DNA from: Coriaria nepalensis
Lineage: Eukaryota; Streptophyta; Magnoliopsida; Cucurbitales; Coriariaceae
DNA length: 64,000 nucleotides
Assembly: GCA_027186245.1 (NCBI GenBank)
Contig: CP114497.1
Span: 3,851,501-3,915,500, forward strand
Reading direction: 5' to 3'
Numbering within the stretch: the first letter of the stretch is position 1; each line of letters starts with the position of its first letter. Made by a program: the position numbers and the translations under genes. Below, piece by piece: positions 37,101 through 57,965 of this stretch. The notes under the pieces were generated by a model that was not told where the DNA came from, made no database searches, and was given only the letters and a program-made list of their open reading frames with translations.

Positions 37101-40100
37101 TTCTCTAGTTATGCTGAAGAAAGAAGAGATGTGGCGGGGTGGGGAGTGAGAGAATTTGTAGTTTCTAGATAAAGCATGTCAAAACTAACAGAATAGCAAC
37201 CAAATAATGACATTGAGCTAACAATTACCTGATATCCTTCGAGCCCAACTTTCTGTAGAAGCTTCTTGCATGCAGTAACTTCATCAGAGCTAACAGTTTA
37301 AAGTACAGAGAGGTCAGGATCATCACTGGTTTGGAACAAAGTCTGAGAGTTGGGAAAAACATGAATCAAACTACCTTCCATCCAGAGATTGAGGTGCGAG
37401 GAGGCTAAATCGGTCGACAAATTCATCAAATGGTTTCCTAGTAGGATATCCAGCACAACTAATCCTAATTGCTTCCATAACTCCCTGATTGAAGAATATA
37501 GAAAGTAGAAAAGGTTTCAGAAAGAATACCCACTAGATATTCAAGAAAACTAATATAACATTAACATATTTACCCCACAACGCAGTTGCTGTAAAATGTT
37601 TTTATTCTCAAAGATGGCAGGCTTGAGAAGATTGTTGGGTTTTACACATCTAATGTAATGTGGCTCGGTGACACTGAGTGTTTCCAGCAATGATTGCAAT
37701 TGTTGCTGCAATTGAAGTTACAAAGCAGCTCTTCAGAAACAAAGAGATAACAAAAACTCCATATTCTTCTTGTTTTGGGACACAGAAAAATATCATCTGA
37801 CCTTGAAGCGAGAACCTATGGAAGAGAACTTTGATGATTTTGATGAATCTTCAGCTAATGGAGGAAACAAACCCGATGCAAAAAAGCATTTGGAAGCACC
37901 CAACAGTGCTTGGTGCTCAGCAACAACATAATCTTTATTCTTGTCGAGAAACAGTTCGGTTTGATAAGTGACCTGAAAATTAAAGTGAAGATTTTAGATG
38001 CATGTCTTCCTAATCTAAAGATAATCAACATAACTTTATTAGGTCAAAGTACAGAGACAGAAACGCAAAAGTAGAGTCATACTTACATCACCAGCATAAT
38101 GAAGAATTGTGAAGTCACTTCGTGATAATTTGGGCTTGACAAAGCGTTTATGATTTTTAAATGTCGTATACAGCTTCTGGGCAAATGTTTCATATGTTGA
38201 TCTTGGAAACATGCTAAAAAACAGCAAAAAAATTGTTACCAACTGAACCGTCAATTCCAACAAAGAAATTGCAGTAAGCTATCCCAGAATAGTAAGTCAT
38301 GTATATCCCCATGAAACAAAAGGAATCACCAATATTTGTATAATTGCACATACCATGCTTCATCAAGAAGAGCAATTATGCCACCAGGTTTCTGAAATTT
38401 TTAAATATTCAGGAAAACAAAGATCAGAAAAGAAAGCCATCAGATACAAGGAGGACATATGAGTTATACTCTCATACAAGGAGGAGATGAAGGTATGCAC
38501 ATACAATCATACTTTTGCCTGTAACAAATCAACTAATAAGAAAACAATCGTCCCAAGAACTTAAGGAGGTCAAGAGACCAAGGACCTTAGACTTCGATAC
38601 CATGTTAAGAAATCGATTGTCCTAAAAGATAAGTTGTTAGGAAATGTCCCAAAAATGTATATCATGACCATAGAATCATGAAAAAGTAGAAGAAATATGG
38701 AATTTTACAGAGGGTTGGAGACAATTAGCAAGAGAGAGAAGAGAGAGTCTGACAGCTTGACAGGCAAAGAAGGCAGTAAAAGGGTTGCAATCCAAGTATA
38801 CATATTACAATTGAGATTTGGGAACCAACATCGCATGGCGAATTAGAAATTCTAAGATTCTAAATATCAAGAAATAAATCAATGTTTATCAAAAAATTAA
38901 TCTTCTGAGCAAAATATATATTATTAAAATTTGAGAAACCACACAACAAGAAAAGTTTGTCACAACATGAAACACAAATCATCTCCAAGCCAGATGACAT
39001 CTAATATTAAAAAATTAGATATGAAGATTGTTCATGAAGAAATTACTGTTTTGGTGATGACACAAACACTATATATCCTATCGGAAATTCACTTACCCAA
39101 ATGGACATAAGATCGAAAGTAAAATGAAATTATTTGAAAATGCACACTGAAGAAAGCAAGCAAATCATTACGCACAATAAGATAGCACAAACCTTTTCAA
39201 TGAGATCGAGAATATCTTGATTATCCACAAATTCAATATAACTCCAATCAATTTCTTCCTTGGTATACTCTTCTTGCTCCATTTTGAAAACATGCTGCCA
39301 AAAATTAGACGTGTCACAGATAAAACAACCTAGGCAGCCAAACAAAGACCACAACTGCTATACAAAATGAGATGCTTGCTACCGAACCTGATTGAAATGT
39401 TGTTGAAGCTTCTCATTCGTTAAATTGATGCAAAATTGCTCAAAACTGCATAATTTACAGACAACTTTGTATCAGATGTAAATAAAAATAAGTATCTACA
39501 TGGTCAAACTAAACGACAACCTAGTAATTGGGTCGCTCTATCTACTTACAATCTCTCAATAGATTAAGAATAGGGAAACCAGAAAGTTCACTTAAGCTCA
39601 GGGGATATGTATCTTATTAGAATTGCAGTCAGACAAACTGGAGTGACACGGCTAAAGCACTTTTTTTGTCTAAAAATAAAAAAGGGTCGTTGTGTTGAAA
39701 ATAAAGAGGAATGAGTGAGCAAATCACTTAATGAACTCTACACATCAAATCCATTCTCTTCATGAAAGAATCTCATTTTGACATGAAGAATGATAACGCA
39801 GAAAATCAAGTACGTGTAGGTACCAGAGTAAATTCAAAATAGCACCACAACACTCGAGTCTTGAAAATTAATTCGTAAATGCACTCTGCGAATCCTTTTA
39901 CTTAAGGTAGATACTGAGGAAGCAACTGTTTTCATCTACATGCAATCACTCAGGAAAATGATGAGATCAAAGTACAAACCTAGAAACATTAGTATATGCA
40001 GTTTTAACCCTTTTTAATTGCGAAGGAGAACCACAAAGTTTGCATGAATAATTTATATCTCTTTAGAAAAATTTCATCAATAATTTTATACTTATTTCAC

Positions 40101-43100
40101 ATAATTATATCCTTACTAATTTATCCATAATATAATGTTTTAAGTTGACATGTTTTTCCCAACTCTTATTAGATTTATTCATAAACTCAGGAACAAGATT
40201 ATCAGTGTGCCTAGCTGCTTATAAACAAGTGCTCACGGGGATAAATGAGTCCAGAAACAAGATTGAGGGAGTCTTGACCAAACTCAAACTTATAAACTAA
40301 GGGGTCAGCTAGCTTGCGATCATAGAATCATTTTACCCTTCCCACGCAGAAAGTAGCATAAATGATAAAACAATTGAACAGTTTTTGAAAATATGAAGTT
40401 GAAGGGTTGGTTAGAGGGAGAGGACCGAGAAGCTCATTGAAGGAACTTAACATGGAGGTTAGTAGAAACCATTAATGTTACATGGTTGACATGAGATGTA
40501 TGGGTTGTTTGCTTTCCTAATAGATGTGTATGATTTGATTTTTACAATAAGATCCCCCACAATGATGTGTAGTTGACAGTGATTAGTTCTTCTATCATCG
40601 GGTACCAACTCTAGATTCAGGATGCAGCAAACTAAGAGAAGCCAGCACCAACTGTGAAGCCTAAGCCTAGTGTGATCATTTGAAGGTTACACCATTACAA
40701 ACAAAACCATTCTTGTGGATTGGCATATATACCCTATAGTTTGATCGTGAGCTACTTTAGTTCAAAGGTGTGACCAATAGTATGACCTTCGGAGAATGAT
40801 GGAATGAAATTATCTTCACTTCTATCAAACCATAGGATTTTTATCGTCACAATACACAACGAAATTACAGGTGCATATATTAGGACGTGGTTCTATTGCT
40901 AAACTCTATTTTCAGTTATCAAGACAATTTGATAGCTCAAGAACCTTAACAACATACTAGCACAACCTAGATAAATGCAAACCACATTTTATATCTATTT
41001 TGCAGGGAAAATTAATGCATGCCAATCATGAATACAATAGGCATACCGGTTCAGCACCTGTTTGTCTTGAAACTCTCAAATCCATAGATATCCAGTACTC
41101 CAATTAAAAACTTCGAGTTAGGGTCTTGGCCAATTGAGCTATTGATCTTATCAACAAGCCTGTTGAAAGAAGAGAAACTTTCAAACTACATTCTAAAATA
41201 GAACTAATTTATTATAAATAATTGATAAGTTCTATACTGAAATATTGTTTACTCCCTTCACAAATCAGAATTTACCAGTCAAACAGCCTCGAGTACACAA
41301 TTTTTGCCAAAGCATCTCTACTAAGAGCAGCAGCCTCTGGATCCAACCACTTTGTGATGGTTTCATCACGAGTGACAATCACACGTTTACAAAGAGAATC
41401 TTCCAGAGCCTTTTCATCACACCTGAACAAGACTTAATTGAGATTTTGCATTTTCTTTTCAAGAGAGTATACAAAATGCAAAACTGAAAGTGATGCATCT
41501 TCAGTGCATAAACATGGATTAAAAAATAAGTATAGAGAGAGAGTAAACTCATTTACATGAAAAGCTCAGCTGCAGTTTTAAGATGGAAGCGAGACTTTTC
41601 ATCTTTAGGCACAGAGGAGTCTATTTCTTTTCCTTTTGCAAATTCAATGTTCCCAAGATGGAGAATGGCAGCCAAAACACGAAATATCGCATCCTACAAT
41701 AAGCAAAATCAATAGACGATATACCTACAGTTTTTAGAGCTTATTTTCTTCCACTTGACCAAATCATGACAAAATTACCTGCTCGTCTGTATTTATTCCA
41801 ACAACATCCATTGCTCTTCTTGTTGCAGTATATTCCTTAGATTCATCGAGGCCATCCAATTCATAGCAATTTGATTGATTCAGATAATGAAACATTCTCG
41901 GGCCCCCCAATTTGTACCTTTTGATTTCCTGTTGGATTACAATATGAAGAAATAAATAATGGAGCACATTTCAACTCAAACACAAAAGAAAGGCTTTTAA
42001 TAGGGTCATAACCATTTAAGCTTATTGTCTAAGTATGGGCCCACATTACCTCTGGTGGGGCAGCACAAAGCATGTAGAAGCAGTGATAGTTCCTCTCTGG
42101 ATCTGAAACCTGACAAACACGTGATCTTTCCAGCAGGTAAGTTCTGATAGCAGCTCCTGAAATCCTCCCATTTTGGTCAAATTGAATCTCCACAAACTTA
42201 CCAAACCGACTGCAACATACAGATATAAGCAAGAAATAATATCACATAACACTTCTAATCTTGACTGAGTACGAGAGAGAGAGAGAGAGAGAGAGTATTT
42301 CCAAAGATAGCCTGCCTCACCTTGAGTTATTGTTTCTGACAGTCTTTGCATTACCAAATGCTTCTAGAACAGGATTTGACTACAATTCAGAAGAAATATA
42401 TAATGCATGATCGCCAAGGACAACTTTTTATCTTAATAAAAAAGAATTAAGATAATATTATAACCAATAATGCTTGATTACCTCAAGAACTTTCTGCTCG
42501 ACACTTCTCCCCTCAGCGATGGCTCCTCTCCCACCCATGTAAGCAAGATAACGCATAAGCAATTTCGTGCTTTCTGTTTTACCAGCCCCGCTTTCACCAC
42601 TGACCAATATAGATTGACTTATGCCCTCATTAACCATTAGTCTGTAAGCAGCATCTGCAACTGCAAATGGGTGTGGACTCAACTCTCCAAAGGCTGCTCC
42701 TTTGTATTGTGCCATCATATGGCTGTCATAGAGATGAGGTAATCTTCTAAATGGATTCACAGCAATCAGTATATTCCCTGTGTAAGTATATATTTCATTG
42801 ATATCGTATCTTAATTTTAAATTCTGCAGGACTCCTGGTTCATGCAAATAAGCCAGCTTTGTCATGTCATCTACCCCACATGGTGGAACTTCGGCATCTT
42901 TTGGATAGACATGGGATGATTTGACAACAATCTACAAATAGAGAGAAAGTAAGAAAGAAATAGGTACTCATATATTTTAACATCTAGCAAGTTATAAGAA
43001 AGAATCTTACTTATAACTATCGTAAATCTGTTTGCAATATTCCATTTAGGCCCTTTCCTAATAACTTAAGTTTTTTGGACAATATGGTATCAAAGTATGA

Positions 43101-45126
43101 GGTCCTTTGTTCAAGCGTCCACATGCTACCCCCAATTTGATGACTATTTCTCAAGTATTATACAAGACCCATTTTAAGTGATTTAATGTGCTTTAATCAA
43201 TTTATGAAGGCAATAAACACCTCGCACCTTATGTGAATCTGCATGAGTAAGGGTAAAAAAGACCATACACGTGAGGGGGAGTATTTGCACTTCTATAAGC
43301 ATGATAGACAATGTTGGGCCCTTTCCTAAATAGCTTAAGCTTTTGGGAAATCTTGTTTCTTAGCAATAACTACCATATATTTGTTTAGTTATAGCTCTGA
43401 CGCTTAATGATTAACTATAGTACCTTCTATATTTTCCATAAGCAGTATTATATACATCGATAAAAGACAAAATCAGGAGTATGATTATAATTAGTTGAAA
43501 TAGTCTGATTAATATGGACCGTAAGTTGGGTGAAAATTACAAAGCTTATATGTAAAAGTACTATATGTAGTACAGTTATGATCCAAGTAAGAAATTTATG
43601 TATATACTGTGAGAAATTTAATACTACTCCTTAGAAGGTTAGTGCTAGCTTCTTACTCAAGCCCCTTACTAATCAAAACTACATTCACAGAGAAATTTAC
43701 ACGTTAATGATAATGATGGATTAGAGTGCTCTTTCAATCTATATGTTGACTGATTAATTGACCTGCCACAAATCTATTCTCTTATATAGAAAACTGAGTA
43801 TTTAGGGATTTTTGGGATAAATATAAAAATTTAGGAGGGGAAACAAGATAAATATGTGTATATAAATATTTATACATATATCATGAGATGCACTCACCGT
43901 CTTTCCTGAGATGCAATGGACCTTAATATCTGCGCCGTTCACCTCTAAGACTTCACCATCCATCCAAGCTTCTTCAGGATCTTCCACCCAAACTAAAGAC
44001 CCAACCACCGGAGTAATGACAGTACCCTGCTAGTAATAAATTTAAAAATTAATATCAAGAAAAATAAATGTTATACCCCCCTATACTCCGGTAATATGAC
44101 CGATGATCCGTACATGAGCCGTTGATAAAGAATTGCATTCCATATCTGTTTCCTATGATTCTGTCTGGGGTGTGAAAAACACATTCATAAAATTTGATTT
44201 AAATTCAAGTCGAGCAGTGCAACTAGGAATTAAGCTTTGAAATGGAACTAGATTCTTTGTACCTAACTTGAACCACTATCAACTAGGAGTGAGAAATAAG
44301 ACTTAACAGAGGCCATGAGATTGAGACGTCACATGAATATGCAGCATTTTATCTTCAGTTTTATTTAACTAAACTATTCCAAAATTAGGATTTTGACACC
44401 CTTACCTTTGTTAAAATTAGGATTTTGACCTAAAAAATTACCGCCCTTATTTCATATAATACTTTTTGCCACTCCTAACCTTTTTTTTTCTTGGCTCTGC
44501 CCCTGATTTGGAGCCAATGAATTCAAGAATTCGTTGCAAATTTCACCCGCATATGGAAAATGGGTTAAGTGCTTAGGGAATTCCACTGACTTGGAAACTA
44601 AAGGCATGAAAAAGTTGCGAGGAAAAAAAGTCATCCTTTGTTCAATATTAAATAAATTATTAAAAGTCGGATTCGTATGAACATAATCTCATACAATCAA
44701 ATCCCATTAGCCAAAGAGCTTAATTTCTTTTTTTTATTCTAAGGCACATTTCTGAGGGAGCAAAACTCCAACTCAAAATGTAGCTAAACAGAATCAAAAT
44801 GTAAATATCGAAAGACAAGATAAAATGTCAAGAGTAAACAAATCTGACATGAACCACTAGCGGAATTAAATAAACCCAGTATTAAAAATAAACAATGCCA
44901 CAGCCAGTAAAGCTTTTAGAAAAGAAAATGCTCTTTAACTTCAACTCTAGAAACAGATCCTTCATACACGTTCAAAACAACAATAACCATTTCAAAAATC
45001 AACATAAAATTCTACCCAAAATGATAGAAACCTAACTGAATCATCACCACCGTGAACAAAAAACTAAAAGTTGACAAAAAATGCAATACAGAAAAACCAT
45101 AAAAAATCAATAAAAACACGTACCAT
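31127..45126 (-). CDS. XI-H: class XI myosin, XI-G/XI-H type
   Basis: An actin-based motor that moves organelles and drives streaming. I trace 37 coding exons, 4,485 nt, 1,494 residues, phase consistent throughout: 45126-45124, 44026-43898, 42931-42482, 42379-42321, 42209-42050, 41928-41779, 41693-41557, 41422-41276, 41159-41058, 39445-39388, 39294-39193, 38391-38354, 38213-38087, 37972-37802, 37705-37574, 37484-37375, 37289-37229, 36874-36697, 36617-36412, 36127-36008, 35346-35248, 35027-34815, 34717-34578, 34465-34351, 34259-34215, 34106-34056, 33675-33505, 33241-33104, 32992-32810, 32735-32610, 32515-32445, 32360-32261, 32173-32117, 31991-31935, 31856-31776, 31687-31605, 31241-31127. N-terminal SH3-like part, P-loop GESGAGKT (about 156-163), switch [10 protein letters not shown], relay [20 protein letters not shown], then IQ repeats (about 740-880), coiled coil (about 880-1060) and DIL globular tail. 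Exon 1 codes only Met. The gene is intact despite three intronic insertions. Confidence 0.96.
31578..31593. repeat. poly-G tract in the last myosin intron
   Basis: Sixteen G on the plus strand, hence poly-C in the pre-mRNA, beginning 11 nt after the donor of exon 36 (31604). It shares its type with the tract at 31017. Confidence 0.95.
33780..34050 (-). mobile_element. 271-bp solo LTR at a myosin splice donor
   Basis: The insert runs TGTTAGGACCC...GGGTCTAACA and is flanked by CATAC at 33775-33779 and 34051-34055. On the minus strand it carries a TATA box (AGTATAAATAACAG), an AATAAAG signal and ends GGGTCCTAACA, so it reads in the gene's direction. The right copy of CATAC is the complement of GTATG, the splice donor of the exon ending at 34056. 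Confidence 0.85.
38555..38680 (-). mobile_element. LTR/primer-site fragment (TRIM-like) in a myosin intron
   Basis: On the minus strand, TTTCCTAACAACTTATCTTT is followed by TTAACATGGTATCGAAGTC, an LTR end plus a tRNA-iMet primer site with changes. Only this end is visible inside the 801-nt intron between exons 11 and 12. Confidence 0.5.
42272..42295. repeat. (GA)n microsatellite in a myosin intron
   Basis: A GA run on the plus strand in the intron between exons 4 and 5, 25 nt upstream of nothing coding; on the transcript it is CT-rich. Confidence 0.9.
43010..43360 (+). mobile_element. TRIM-like miniature LTR retrotransposon in a myosin intron
   Basis: Two related blocks, GGCCCTTTCCTAATAACTTA (about 43050) and GGGCCCTTTCCTAAATAGCT (about 43316), each followed by a TTAAGNTTTT stretch, look like short LTRs. 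The first is followed by ATGGTATCAAAGTATGAGG, a degenerate tRNA-Met primer site. The second is preceded by CGTGAGGGGGAGTA, a purine-rich tract. No coding sequence lies between. Target duplication not resolved. It lies in the intron between exons 2 and 3. Confidence 0.6.
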
Positions 45127-45420
45127 TTTTCTGTAAAGATCTTTAATCGGATCAGAATCGTCGGTTGCTTCTGGATCTACTACCCAACTTCAAGCAGTTA
45201 GAAATCTATGAACTCCTTCCCTCTCTCGCCTTCTTTCACCTCCACTTCTTCAATGTAAGCGCAAGCCAGTAAAATCAATCCAAAAAAATAAAGAATAAAA
45301 TCCAATCAAAACTAAAATCGAGAAGCTTAAGCTGTTCTTCAATCAAATCACCAGAGCAAGGAGATTAAGACTACTCCTGCTCCTCCTCTCTTTTGCCTTC
45401 TCGTCGCACTGGAAGCATAG
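45127..45420 (-). promoter_or_regulatory. myosin 5' leader with a small uORF
   Basis: The purine- and pyrimidine-rich leader upstream of the ATG contains ATG at 45418-45416 with a TAG at 45373-45371, a 15-codon frame starting MLPVRREGK. It would act only if transcription starts upstream of 45418. Apart from this, no intron is obvious in the leader. Confidence 0.4.
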
Positions 45421-46099
45421 CGCAGACCTTTTAAGTTTTACCCCAAAAAAAACCAGGTCTTACTTTTTTCGTTATTTTTTCATTACTGGGTCCTCCTTAG
45501 TTTTATTTTATTACAACATATTTAATTAGATTTAATTTGAATGATATTAATTAAATGAGTTAATTAAGGAAAACAAGACGTTAAAGTAAGGTGTGTTGAC
45601 AAAAATGCCCCTTGGATCTTGAATTAAGCAACAGATCAGATTCCGTCATATAGGCCGCGTTGTTGCCTTGTGTCTTTACAGAAAGTTGAAAAGCGTTGAA
45701 GCGGTAAACCGCAGTCGACGTTAGGACTACTACTACTACACACAACAAGACTTTAGTTGTAATCAAATCTCTCCTTTCGCTTGTAATAATTGTTTTTTTT
45801 TTTTTTTTAATGATTACTACACACAGGTCCACTTGCAATAAAATTTGAAATTTTTGTATTTTGGGCTGATTTTGTGAAGAAAATTACTAATAACTAAAGA
45901 AAAAAAAATAGTAATATTACAATCTAAAATATTATAAATATTTTATTCTTTTTTTTTTAATATTTTAGAACAAATTACTATAAGGTTTTAAGATTGAAAA
46001 GATTGCCAATAGAATTTAAAATTATTTTTTAGATAAAAATTATTTTTTAAAGAAATCAAATGGCCATTATTAAAGACCAAAACTCAACTAATAATACTA
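45421..46099. other. spacer upstream of the myosin gene
   Basis: This should include the myosin promoter. I see A/T homopolymers and no recognisable gene. An open frame at 45581-45838 (minus) has no motif and includes a T-run. Confidence 0.5.
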
Positions 46100-46440
46100 A
46101 TAAAACTTCAATAAAGAAAAAGAAATCTCTGAAGGAGATAAAAAATTGCCTAAACCCTTACTTGAGAGCAAAAATTGCATAGATCATTGGGTCAAAATGG
46201 TAGATTAATTTTATGGTAACTTAAAACCTAAAAAGCACTATATAATCTAAAAGTGATGGCCGAATTACATATAAATCCAATTAGACTTAGTTCGAAATCA
46301 ACTACAGAGAAAAGTGTTTTCTCTATTCTTTTTCTCTAAATTTTTTGGTTCATGAGTTGAACTTTAAAATAGAAATTAAACTAAACGAAATGAACGATGT
46401 AAATTACGATTAAGTTGTAAATATGTGGGCACCTTATCTT
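46100..46440 (+). mobile_element. partial LTR, 3' half, same family as the 28-30 kb solo LTR
   Basis: Aligned by eye with the minus strand of 28860-28450: CACTATATAATC corresponds to the TATA region, then GATGGCCGAATTACAT, then GGTTCATGAGTTGAACTTTA and GTAAATTACGATTAAG. It stops near 46440. Similarity is diffuse but long and collinear. Confidence 0.6.
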
Positions 46441-47345
46441 GATGTGATGGGACAAATATTTTATATGATATTATCTTTATGCATATAATAACAAGACAAT
46501 AAATATTTTTGCTATCATTATTGAAAGTCAGTTTTGTTTTACAATGTTTATAAATATTGTTTGAATATCTTATATTTAATAATGCATATCATGATAAGTT
46601 ATGTATCTTAAGTTATGCACTTAAAGTCATGATGGAGATCATATTTATTAAGATAGAAGTAGCTTAAACCTTAAGACACGAATTGTTCATTATTATAAGA
46701 TCATTAAGCATGAACATTGATGATCTAGATCACATAGTTCATCACTTAAAATGTTTAAGATGGTTGTTCTCATGGCTATTGGTATTTATGGAACATTAGG
46801 ATGATTATGTGGGTGCTTAGTGGAGATTGAGTTCACTGAACGTGATATTTAGATAGTTCAATGATAAAAATACTAATTTTTAATGAAAATTATCTAATAA
46901 CTATATTACTTGTGATCCTTAAATCTGAAATCACAGTGATATCTTATATACTAAATTTTATACTTTCACATTATTCCTATAAATCCTAGCCAAGGGTTAA
47001 GCCGAGTGAAATGTCAAGTGTAAGATATTATATATGAAGATTGTGAGTGATCCAAGATGAAATTCATCACTTCCGTACTTAGAAATAAGTCTTACGAATT
47101 ATATTATTTATTGAACAAAAAATCTTTGCAAAGTGATAATTAATAAAAGGAATTTCAATAAATTTATTGTCGATGTTTATTAAAAATATAAATTATATAC
47201 TTAGATTAAGTGAATCTTTAACCAAGTTAACAGATAATCGAGTCAAAGTAGGAGGTTAAACTTCATCTAACCTAAACCTAACGGAGCATTATATAAACCT
47301 TATTAGTGCTGGCCAAAAATCATGATGCCTCCTCTTCTCTTGGCC
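46440..47345 (+). mobile_element. partial LTR, 5' part, same family
   Basis: Aligned by eye with the minus strand of about 30210-28640, with a large deletion in the middle. Shared blocks include TAAGACACGAATTGTTCATT, CATAGTTCATCACTTAAA, TGATTATGTGGGTGCTTAG and, at the end, a TATATAAACC-type TATA with a GCTGGCCAAAAATCATGA stretch. This piece begins just where the previous one stops, so the two halves appear in swapped order. Confidence 0.6.
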
Positions 47346-47692
47346 AAAACCCCAATGAGTGTTATACGAGAATCGTATAACTGCTGCACTGGAACTGCTG
47401 TAAATATCATGTATGATAGGGAAAGGTTTCTAGTCAATCTCCTCCAGACAATGGTATATCAGGCTATGGTTCACTAACTCTGGGTTGAGCTCTGGTTCAT
47501 TTGACGAAATGGAAAATTAGCCCACCATCCCCAAAACTTTCCTAGAAAATGTAATTTTGCTCTTCAGATGAAGAATCAAATTAAACAAATGTCCACAGCC
47601 AATTAATGAAATGGGAATCAACAATCATCCTCTAGGAAATCTCTACATATTAAGATTAATGAAACATCAACTTTAAGGCCATCTCTTGCACA

Positions 47693-55492
<7,800 letters not shown>

Positions 55493-56086
55493 AACTCCAC
55501 GCTCTCTTTCTGCTTCATACGAAATTATGATCACAAATATAAGAGGATGTTCTTAGAGCAAAAGAAAAATCTAGGGCTTTTGCATGATTAATTTAACGAA
55601 GCAATAGAACAATGGTGGAAAACGAGGGAAGAGAAGCTCGTAGAAGTAAAGCAGTCTGTACTCTAGTTTCTAGCAGAGGAGTTGAGTGGTTGAGCAACAA
55701 GAAGGGGATAAAAGTGAAGGGTGGGCTGATTTCCAAAACCCCTGGCCGTCAGATCTTAAAAAGTTGATCCAACGGTTTTGAAGATATCTGGGTAAAATGG
55801 CATCCTTTGAAACATCCATTTCGCCATGAACCTCTCGATCAAGAGCTTCAGTAGTTCATGTATGAACACTGTTGAAACAGATCTATAGAATTTTTTCTTC
55901 TTTTCTTAAAACTGATTCCTATTACATTAATAGCAGGAAAACAACAACAACGAGTGAGGGGGAGAGGAGCTTAGAACTTCTACTTTATGAGACGAGCAAG
56001 TCGAATTTCATTATATAGAGAGGCAGGACTACATTAATCAAACAAGGTAATAGAATGAGCATCAAAATAGCATTACAATATTACAA
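55493..56086. other. leader and upstream region of the synthetase gene
   Basis: The first 150-200 nt should be the 5' UTR and core promoter on the minus strand. I see no clear TATA box and nothing else that can be named. Confidence 0.5.
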
Positions 56087-56390
56087 TCAAACAAATTCGA
56101 AGCGCATAAGAAGCTTTGTTTCTTTTTTGTTTTTTTTATAGAGTAAAGCAATTCTTTTCGAGGCGTAATAGTATTTCCTTTCTTCTTTATTTTTCTTTTT
56201 CTTAGAAAATATCATATCGCTTCTAGTATTATTTGTTGAATCTTTCTTATCAAATTTTCCTTTTTCCAAATAAACTATACTACTAGTTCTTTTATTTGCA
56301 TTCAATTCTAGTTCCATAACTTTCAAACCAGAGACAGTAAGATCAATTATAGGCACGATATCATAACTTTCAAGCTAGGCCGGCTAGCTT
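56087..56390 (-). pseudogene. copia gag remnant
   Basis: The minus-strand frame gives LTVSGLKVMELELNANKRTS, a Lys-rich linker and RKYYYASKRIALLYKKNKKE. This matches, in order, the gag at 25.3 kb (RLKARELELN, Lys-rich linker, zinc knuckle). The knuckle has lost its Cys and His residues. It is a short orphan fragment next to a hAT-like terminus. Confidence 0.65.
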
Positions 56391-56474
56391 GGATTCATGT
56401 TCAAGCCGAACATGTTATGAGCAAGTTGCGCCAAGCTTTGGGCTAGACCAAAATCACTAGCCAGCCTATCAAGC

Positions 56475-56497
56475 TCGACCCATTTTGACATTTCTAA
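56475..56497. repeat. hAT-type terminal sequence
   Basis: CTCGACCCATTTTGACATTTCTA is close to the complement of the left end of the hAT element at 9984 (TAGAGATGTCAAAATAGG). Upstream, 56370-56470 is rich in AAGCTAGGCCGGCTAGC-type blocks, as in hAT subterminal regions. The other terminus was not found. Confidence 0.45.
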
Positions 56498-57965
56498 TTG
56501 CTAGCCATTTAGTATTGTTAGGTTCGGGAGCTTAGAGAAGTCTTTCTCTTTATAGTAAGGCTAATATTTTTTTCTTCCAAGTCCCAAAACCTAATTTACC
56601 ATCGAATATGGGGATTTTCATTGTAAGTGAACTAATTTTCTGATTCAATCACTCACACATTTTTGTGTCGTTCTTGGTTTATGTAGTAGAGTCATTAATC
56701 AACAAACTAGAATAAGTAACAAAACAATAAGAAATCACATATCAATCTTTGAAGTAGATTTTAGATCTAGGATATAGGTTTTGATTCGATATAAAAATCA
56801 AACCCTAATTTCATATTTTAGTTTCGAAAAAAAAAGCAAACAATTTGAAATATAAACCCTAATTTTCAAAACCAATTTTTTCATAAATAAACAGAAAGAT
56901 CACAACCTAGATATGTATATCTACTTTCACACAATAATAATATGCAATTTTAGATATCTGATCAAGAAACATATGCTTTATAAACATATGCTTTATGTGC
57001 ACTATATCAGAGTGAGTTTGTGTATAAATACAATTATGAACCACAAACATATCTCTCACACAAAACCACATATTTAGTATCCTAATAATATCAACGGAAA
57101 ATCAAGAAACAAATTCTCATAGAGAAAATACAACTTCAAGAACATGATATTATCAGAAAATAACAAACTTGGGTCTTAACATAAAGATAGAAGAAACACA
57201 TAATGAAAATATGAAGATAGTACAAAACCATACTCGTAATAGTGAGAGTGAATGAAGAAGAAAGAAGTCTCATATATGAGACAATGAATGGATTGACTCA
57301 TATTAGAAGGAGCAAAACCATCAATCAAGATTATCATCTCTCATTTTTTAAAAGAAGTTATTCTTTTACGCATAGTATATTTTTGATTAGTTTACCCTCT
57401 TCTTTAAATAGTCTGTAATGTGTTTTTAACTTTTCTAATAAGAAGAGTATGATACTATTTTCAACTTCATCTTCTACCTTCTTCTCTCTTCTTCTTTACT
57501 GTAAAATAACTTCTTAACTTTTCTTTCCTTATATGATATGTATTATATGTTAATTAATATATAGTATTAATAAATTTCTTTACGATCTAACTTTTTTGCT
57601 TAATATTTATAAATTTTACGACTGATTTATGTATATAATATAATATACTACTCAATAAATTAGACTCTAAGCAAACAATGAAAATTAAGAAATGAAAATA
57701 ATAATTTAACATATATAATTTCTTCGGTACTCATTTCCATTCTGGGTTCCTTAGCTCAATCGCATAAGGAACAGTAAAAATGATGTTTTAGTTTATTGAA
57801 GGCAATAAGATAGAAATGTCATCCAGCTAAGCATATCCCATAACTCTCGTACTACGTACGTCTACAACTCCCAACAAAGTAGAAGTCAGGAGCATGGAGC
57901 ATAGAGCATGGAGCCCTTTCAGCTAAGCATATGCTCTCTCTCTCTTTTTTATCTTCATCCATAAT

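Noticed and set aside
45581..45838. 85-codon minus frame upstream of the myosin
   Set aside because: Contains a T-run coding for lysines and has no motif; it lies in the promoter region.
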